Assembly: GCA_002418775.1 (NCBI GenBank)
Contig: DIEU01000078.1
Coordinates: forward strand, 1-10,508
DNA length: 10,508 bases
Direction: 5' to 3'
From: Firmicutes bacterium UBA5766
GTDB taxonomy: Bacteria > Bacillota > Desulfotomaculia > Desulfotomaculales > Nap2-2B
Position 1 is the first letter of the stretch; each line of letters opens with the position of its first letter. Shown in pieces: positions 8,354 to 10,508 of this stretch. A model generated the notes under the pieces. The model did no database searches, was not told where the DNA came from, and saw only the letters and a program-made list of their open reading frames with translations. Position numbers and translations under genes: made by a program.

Positions 8354-8758
8354 ATGCGAAAACAAAACCTGGATATATATGCAGCAAAATTCGGGCAGGC
8401 TATTGCTGATATTGTGATAAAAAACGGGGCCCCGGAAGACAAACGGTCAAAAATTGTCCGCCAGGCGGAAAACCACGTCACCAAATCCCTGGGCATTCTT
8501 CAGGAAAATGGCCTTTATGCTTTTTTTCTCTACCAGGAGGCAGAGCCCGATTTTATAAAAAAAGAAGTTGCCGGGCAGTGCCGCTCCCTCTTGGAAAAAG
8601 AGCCGGTTGCCCTGTTGAAGCCGGGCGAAGACCTTTTTGCCGGTTTGAGGAAGTTGTGTTCGGAATTTGACCGCCTCTTTTTTGCCAAAGACCTGATCGA
8701 GCGCGTTCTGGTATATGCCCGTTACCATTTAAAAGCCGGCCCGGGTGGTGATAAATAA
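8354..8758 (+). CDS. cmr5: type III CRISPR small subunit, Cmr5-like (Cas11)
   Basis: This small, mostly helical protein (134 residues from ATG 8354) fits the Cas11/Cmr5 small subunit by size, position and the pattern ENHVTKSLGILQENGLYAFF near residues 41-60, with a C-terminal helix LIERVLVYARYHLKA. The small subunits form the inner filament that contacts target RNA. A GTG at 8342 would add four residues and overlap cmr4. I prefer ATG 8354, one base after the cmr4 stop and 7 bases after the purine-rich GGGGGTGGG (8338-8346). The stop abuts the next start codon. Sequence similarity in this family is always weak, so the call leans on context. Confidence 0.78.
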   Translation: MRKQNLDIYAAKFGQAIADIVIKNGAPEDKRSKIVRQAENHVTKSLGILQENGLYAFFLYQEAEPDFIKKEVAGQCRSLLEKEPVALLKPGEDLFAGLRKLCSEFDRLFFAKDLIERVLVYARYHLKAGPGGDK

Positions 8759-9688
8759 ATGGCGTGGGAATGCTGGCGAATTGTTTATCAGGTCCGGTCG
8801 CCGGTCCATATTGGTTTTCGCACCCTCGGCAACACCCAGCTAACACGCTGCTACATACCGGGCAGAAATTTCTGGGGCGCGGCGACGGAGCGGCTGGCGA
8901 GTCTGGTCGCTCCTTTAGATTATAGTGATGCCGGTAATTTTGTCCGCGAGAATATTATCTTCAGTTATTTTTATCCGTCAGTTGATCCCGAAACCCCGTA
9001 TTTGCCTGAATTTAATAGTGAAAAAGGGTGGATATACGGTGGTTTGCAGCAGGGGGAATTAGAATTCAAATGCATTGGCTCCATTGCCGGAACCGCTATT
9101 TCAGGCGCTACGAGCGCCGCGACGGAGGGGAGCTTGCACGAGGTGGAATATATCAATCCCTGCTGGAAAACGGATGGTTCCAAACCGGTTTTATTTACCG
9201 GATTCCTGTTCGCCAAAAAAGACGCTGTTTACAAAGACCTCCGTGTGGGCTGGCAATCCGGAGAGCTCCAGTTGTGCAAGATTTTAAGTGATTTGTCTGT
9301 CGGCGGAGAACGCCGCTATGGTTTTGGCAGGCTGCAATTAAGAAATGAATACTGCAGGCCTGTGGCTGATAATATACTTTGGAATAACTGGGCAATAGAT
9401 CTGGAAAATGATGTTTTGAAATTAAGAACCCTGGCGGATGAGACTCCTCTTTTAGCGCACTGCCTGGTTGCCGGAGTGGAAGCAAATGGGGATTTGGAAC
9501 CGGTAATCGGTCGTGAATGGACCGACGGATCAGGTATGTCGACGGGGCGAGGCGCAGGTCGGGCTGTAAGACGGTCGGGAATATGTTGGGTCCCGGGCTC
9601 CACGGTCCGGGCAGGTGCTGTATTAGAAGTCGGCCCCTACGGAATCTGGTATAATGGGGAAAAAACCAACCTTTCAAGAGATGTATAG
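8759..9688 (+). CDS. type III CRISPR Cas5-group RAMP protein (Cmr3/Csx10-like)
   Basis: This 309-residue RAMP protein has VRSPVHIGFRTLGNTQ (12-27), then CYIPGRNFWGAATERL (31-46), YINP mid-protein, GGERRYGFGRLQL (182-194, the RAMP glycine-rich loop), GSGMSTGRGAGRA, and WVPGSTVRAG towards the C-terminus. Having cmr1-, cmr6-, cmr4- and cmr5-like neighbours, it fills the Cas5/Cmr3 slot, the subunit that grips the crRNA 5' handle and touches Cas10. The PGSxv element resembles Cmr3 and the early IPG-x-WGA element resembles Csx10, so I give no firm symbol. ATG follows the cmr5 stop with no gap. Two bases after this stop the truncated ATPase start codon appears, so the operon once continued. Confidence 0.78.
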   Translation: MAWECWRIVYQVRSPVHIGFRTLGNTQLTRCYIPGRNFWGAATERLASLVAPLDYSDAGNFVRENIIFSYFYPSVDPETPYLPEFNSEKGWIYGGLQQGELEFKCIGSIAGTAISGATSAATEGSLHEVEYINPCWKTDGSKPVLFTGFLFAKKDAVYKDLRVGWQSGELQLCKILSDLSVGGERRYGFGRLQLRNEYCRPVADNILWNNWAIDLENDVLKLRTLADETPLLAHCLVAGVEANGDLEPVIGREWTDGSGMSTGRGAGRAVRRSGICWVPGSTVRAGAVLEVGPYGIWYNGEKTNLSRDV

Positions 9689-9690
9689 AT

Positions 9691-9828
9691 ATGATCACCA
9701 AAATCCATTTTAAAAATTATCGGAGCCTTGGCGATGTTACATTGGAAATGGGCGGGCTTAATGTAAACAGCCTTACCAAAGTCCAGGTCGGGGCGAAGGT
9801 TAGAATATGCTGTTGCTCAACTGATTGA
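9691..9828 (+). pseudogene. RecF/SMC-like AAA ATPase, N-terminal fragment only
   Basis: The first 25 codons, starting MITKIHFKNYRSLGDVTLE and ending GGLNV, are the textbook N-terminus of RecF/OLD/AAA_15-type ATPases, in which a Walker A motif (GPNGSGKS) should come next. Instead the frame continues with unrelated residues from about 9766 and stops at TGA 9826-9828. The Walker A, signature and Walker B motifs are all missing. ATG lies 2 bases after the preceding cas gene's stop, so this was probably the seventh gene of the operon. The break near 9765 is a deletion or recombination joint. Confidence 0.7.
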
Positions 9829-9865
9829 ACACCGTAACGCCGCCGGATTTGTTTCGCCTTTATAA
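9767..9865 (+). pseudogene. possible C-terminal coding remnant of an unidentified gene
   Basis: In a different frame from the ATPase fragment, 9767-9865 reads as a 32-residue protein tail (…GRRLEYAVAQLIEHRNAAGF…, then SPL and stop TAA). It begins right where the ATPase sequence breaks off and has protein-like composition. It may be the end of the same ATPase after an internal deletion, or of a lost downstream gene. I do not recognise the family. Confidence 0.3.
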
Positions 9866-9904
9866 GAAACGGAGTTCCGGCATTTGTGCCCCTAATTCAT
9901 TGGA

Positions 9905-9942
9905 ATAACGTGTGTTGTCGTAAAGATGCGACAGCGTGTTAT
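9905..9942. other. imperfect hairpin upstream of repeat copy 2
   Basis: ATAAC-GTGTGT-TGTCG (9905-9920) can fold back on CGACA-GCGT-GTTAT (9929-9942) around an 8-base loop. The outer and inner 5-bp stems are perfect, and the middle is partly pairable with G-U wobbles and two extra bases. No T-run follows. It lies 12 bases before the second 43-bp repeat copy. It may be a terminator relic, a structured leader, or part of the repeated element, whose equivalent beside copy 1 would lie outside the window. Confidence 0.45.
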
Positions 9943-9954
9943 CTGGAAGCAAAA

Positions 9955-9997
9955 CCTGAGTACGGGTTTATCTGGAAACCATATAAATAGTAGTTAG
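9955..9997. repeat. 43-bp direct repeat, copy 2 (upstream of the TIR-like gene)
   Basis: This copy matches 1-43 at 41 of 43 positions in the same orientation. It ends 32 bases before the TIR-like start codon. Inside it, TTATCTGGAA (9968-9977) also repeats a decamer found just upstream at 9939-9948, so the sequence has short internal periodicity of 29 bases. The two copies bracket everything from the DUF262 gene to the broken ATPase. Confidence 0.9.
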
Positions 9998-10029
9998 CCA
10001 CCGACAAATAATACTGTAAGGAGGATAAA

Positions 10030-10318
10030 ATGCCAAGTCTAAAAACCTACAGGTTGTTTATTAGTCATTCATGGACTTATGGAGATGCCTATGAGAAGCT
10101 CGTAAAATTCTTCAAAGAATACCCGAATTTCTCATGGACCAACTACTCGGTGCCGAAAGACGACCCTGTTCATTCAGCCAACAACGATACGCAGCTATAC
10201 AATGCGATCAAGGCCCAGATTGCTCCAGTAAATTGCGTTGTCATGTTGGCAGGAGTATACAGCACATATTCAAAATGGATAAGCAAAGAAATTCAAATTT
10301 CCAAAACCGATTTGTCGG
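10030..10318 (+). pseudogene. TIR-like (MTH538/ThsB type) domain gene, interrupted
   Basis: The first 96 codons encode a TIR-like domain of the MTH538/DUF1863 group, which includes Thoeris ThsB: TYRLFISHSWTYGDAYEKL (6-24), YSVPKDDPVHSANN (39-52), QLYNAIKAQI (55-64), NCVVMLAGVYSTYSKWI (68-84) followed by SKEIQISKT. ThsB-type TIR proteins sense phage infection and make a nucleotide signal for a partner effector; no ThsA is visible. AAGGAGG (10018-10024) supports the start. Family sequence stops at about 10318, where the second half of the fold should begin. The frame stays open to the window end, but those residues (Pro/Arg-rich) are a chance translation of the - strand intron-like sequence. 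The gene is therefore probably broken, unless it resumes beyond the window. Confidence 0.75.
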
Positions 10319-10508
10319 GTAAAGGACTGGCGCGGTGTCGTTTACCGACCCGTTTCCAGCCCCTCCCCATAAGAACTGCTCATGAGGTTTTCCCTCAAGC
10401 AGCTCACCCCGTAAACTTCGTCAAAAGGGTTATGAGACCTATCGAAGGGCGAACACTTTCACCTGTATCCCTCAGCGTTTCTGAGGGGATGGACTTTCCA
10501 GTCCCAAA
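10319..10508 (-). mobile_element. 3' end of a group II intron (partial, continues beyond the window)
   Basis: On the - strand, the sequence from the window end down to 10319 has the layout of a group II intron 3' end. A domain V fold (10373-10405) is followed by a short linker (TTATG) and a domain VI-like hairpin (10319-10368). The latter can pair GGGCTGG with CCAGTCC, and the candidate end is …TTTAC, matching the usual terminal AY. It lies antisense to the TIR-like gene, exactly where that gene's sequence stops, so splicing would not repair the TIR mRNA. Upstream of domain V is a perfect 7-bp hairpin (CCCTCAG/CTGAGGG, 10469-10487). No maturase end is recognisable in the visible part. I see no clear bulged branch-point A, so exact boundary and class are uncertain. 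Confidence 0.6.
10373..10405 (-). ncRNA. group II intron domain V
   Basis: Read on the - strand, GAGCTGCT pairs with AGCAGTTC (8 bp, one G-U), a TG dinucleotide bulges on the 3' side, TGAGG pairs with CCTCA (5 bp), and the loop is GAAAA. This reproduces the domain V plan: 8-bp lower stem containing the catalytic AGC triad, 2-nt bulge, 5-bp upper stem and GAAA-type loop. It is 33 nt long compared with the usual 34. The match was made by eye; a covariance search against the group II domain V model would settle it. Confidence 0.65.

Noticed and set aside
1..9998. The 43-bp repeats as integron attC sites (GTTAGGC at 38-44 looks like an R' core site)
   Set aside because: Copy 2 has GTTAGCC, which breaks the GTTRRRY pattern. 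I find no matching RYYYAAC arm or symmetric fold around it, and no integrase.
10134..10322. Separate 62-codon ORF on the + strand
   Set aside because: It is an out-of-frame shadow of the TIR-like coding sequence with no ribosome binding site.
10319..10508. Continuation of the TIR-like protein (the frame is open to the window end)
   Set aside because: The residues are Pro/Arg-rich and unlike the family, and the opposite strand has intron-like structure here.

Overview
The window is a piece of a bacterial defence island. Every gene I can read is on the + strand, and strong AGGAGG-type ribosome binding sites stand before the three stand-alone genes. These sites, the mid-range GC content and the gene content suggest an anaerobic Firmicute (Clostridia/Peptococcaceae-like) or a similar organism. 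That assignment is inference; there is no rRNA or housekeeping gene to anchor it.

Layout. Positions 1-43 carry a repeat that recurs at 9955-9997 with two mismatches. After it comes a stand-alone DUF262/HNH (GmrSD-like) restriction-type protein (201-2108). Next is a patatin-like phospholipase gene broken by a frameshift and cut short (2256-2611). The core is a tightly packed six-gene CRISPR type III effector operon (2602-9688): Cmr1-like, Cmr6-like, a large Cas10 of the Csx11 kind, Cmr4-like, Cmr5/Cas11-like and a Cas5-group (Cmr3/Csx10-like) RAMP protein. The start of a RecF-like ATPase gene follows 2 bases after the operon but survives for only about 25 codons (9691-9765). It gives way to an unidentified C-terminal coding scrap (9767-9865), a hairpin, the second repeat copy, and a TIR-like (Thoeris ThsB/MTH538 type) gene from 10030. 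That gene loses its family sequence after about codon 96. The rest of the window looks like the 3' end of a group II intron on the - strand, with a good domain V fold at 10373-10405.

How the genes work together. The operon encodes a complete type III backbone: Cas10, several Cas7-type subunits, Cas11 and Cas5. The Cas10 keeps a plausible HD nuclease site (H25-D26, H61, H88-H89, D113) and a zinc ribbon, but the GGDD signature of the cyclase Palm domain reads RGKN (599-602). With this gene set, that fits subtype III-C, in which cyclic-oligoadenylate signalling is thought to be lost. The expected mode is crRNA-guided RNA cleavage by Cmr4 (D31) plus HD nuclease action, without a CARF effector; none is present. 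Cas6, Cas1/Cas2 and a CRISPR array are absent, so crRNAs would have to come from elsewhere.

Most notable: the two repeat copies, each just upstream of a defence gene; the gene wreckage on both sides of an intact cas operon; a marked AT-rich to GC-rich change inside cas10; and the intron-like interruption of the TIR gene. Both ends of the window lie in sequence likely to be multi-copy.
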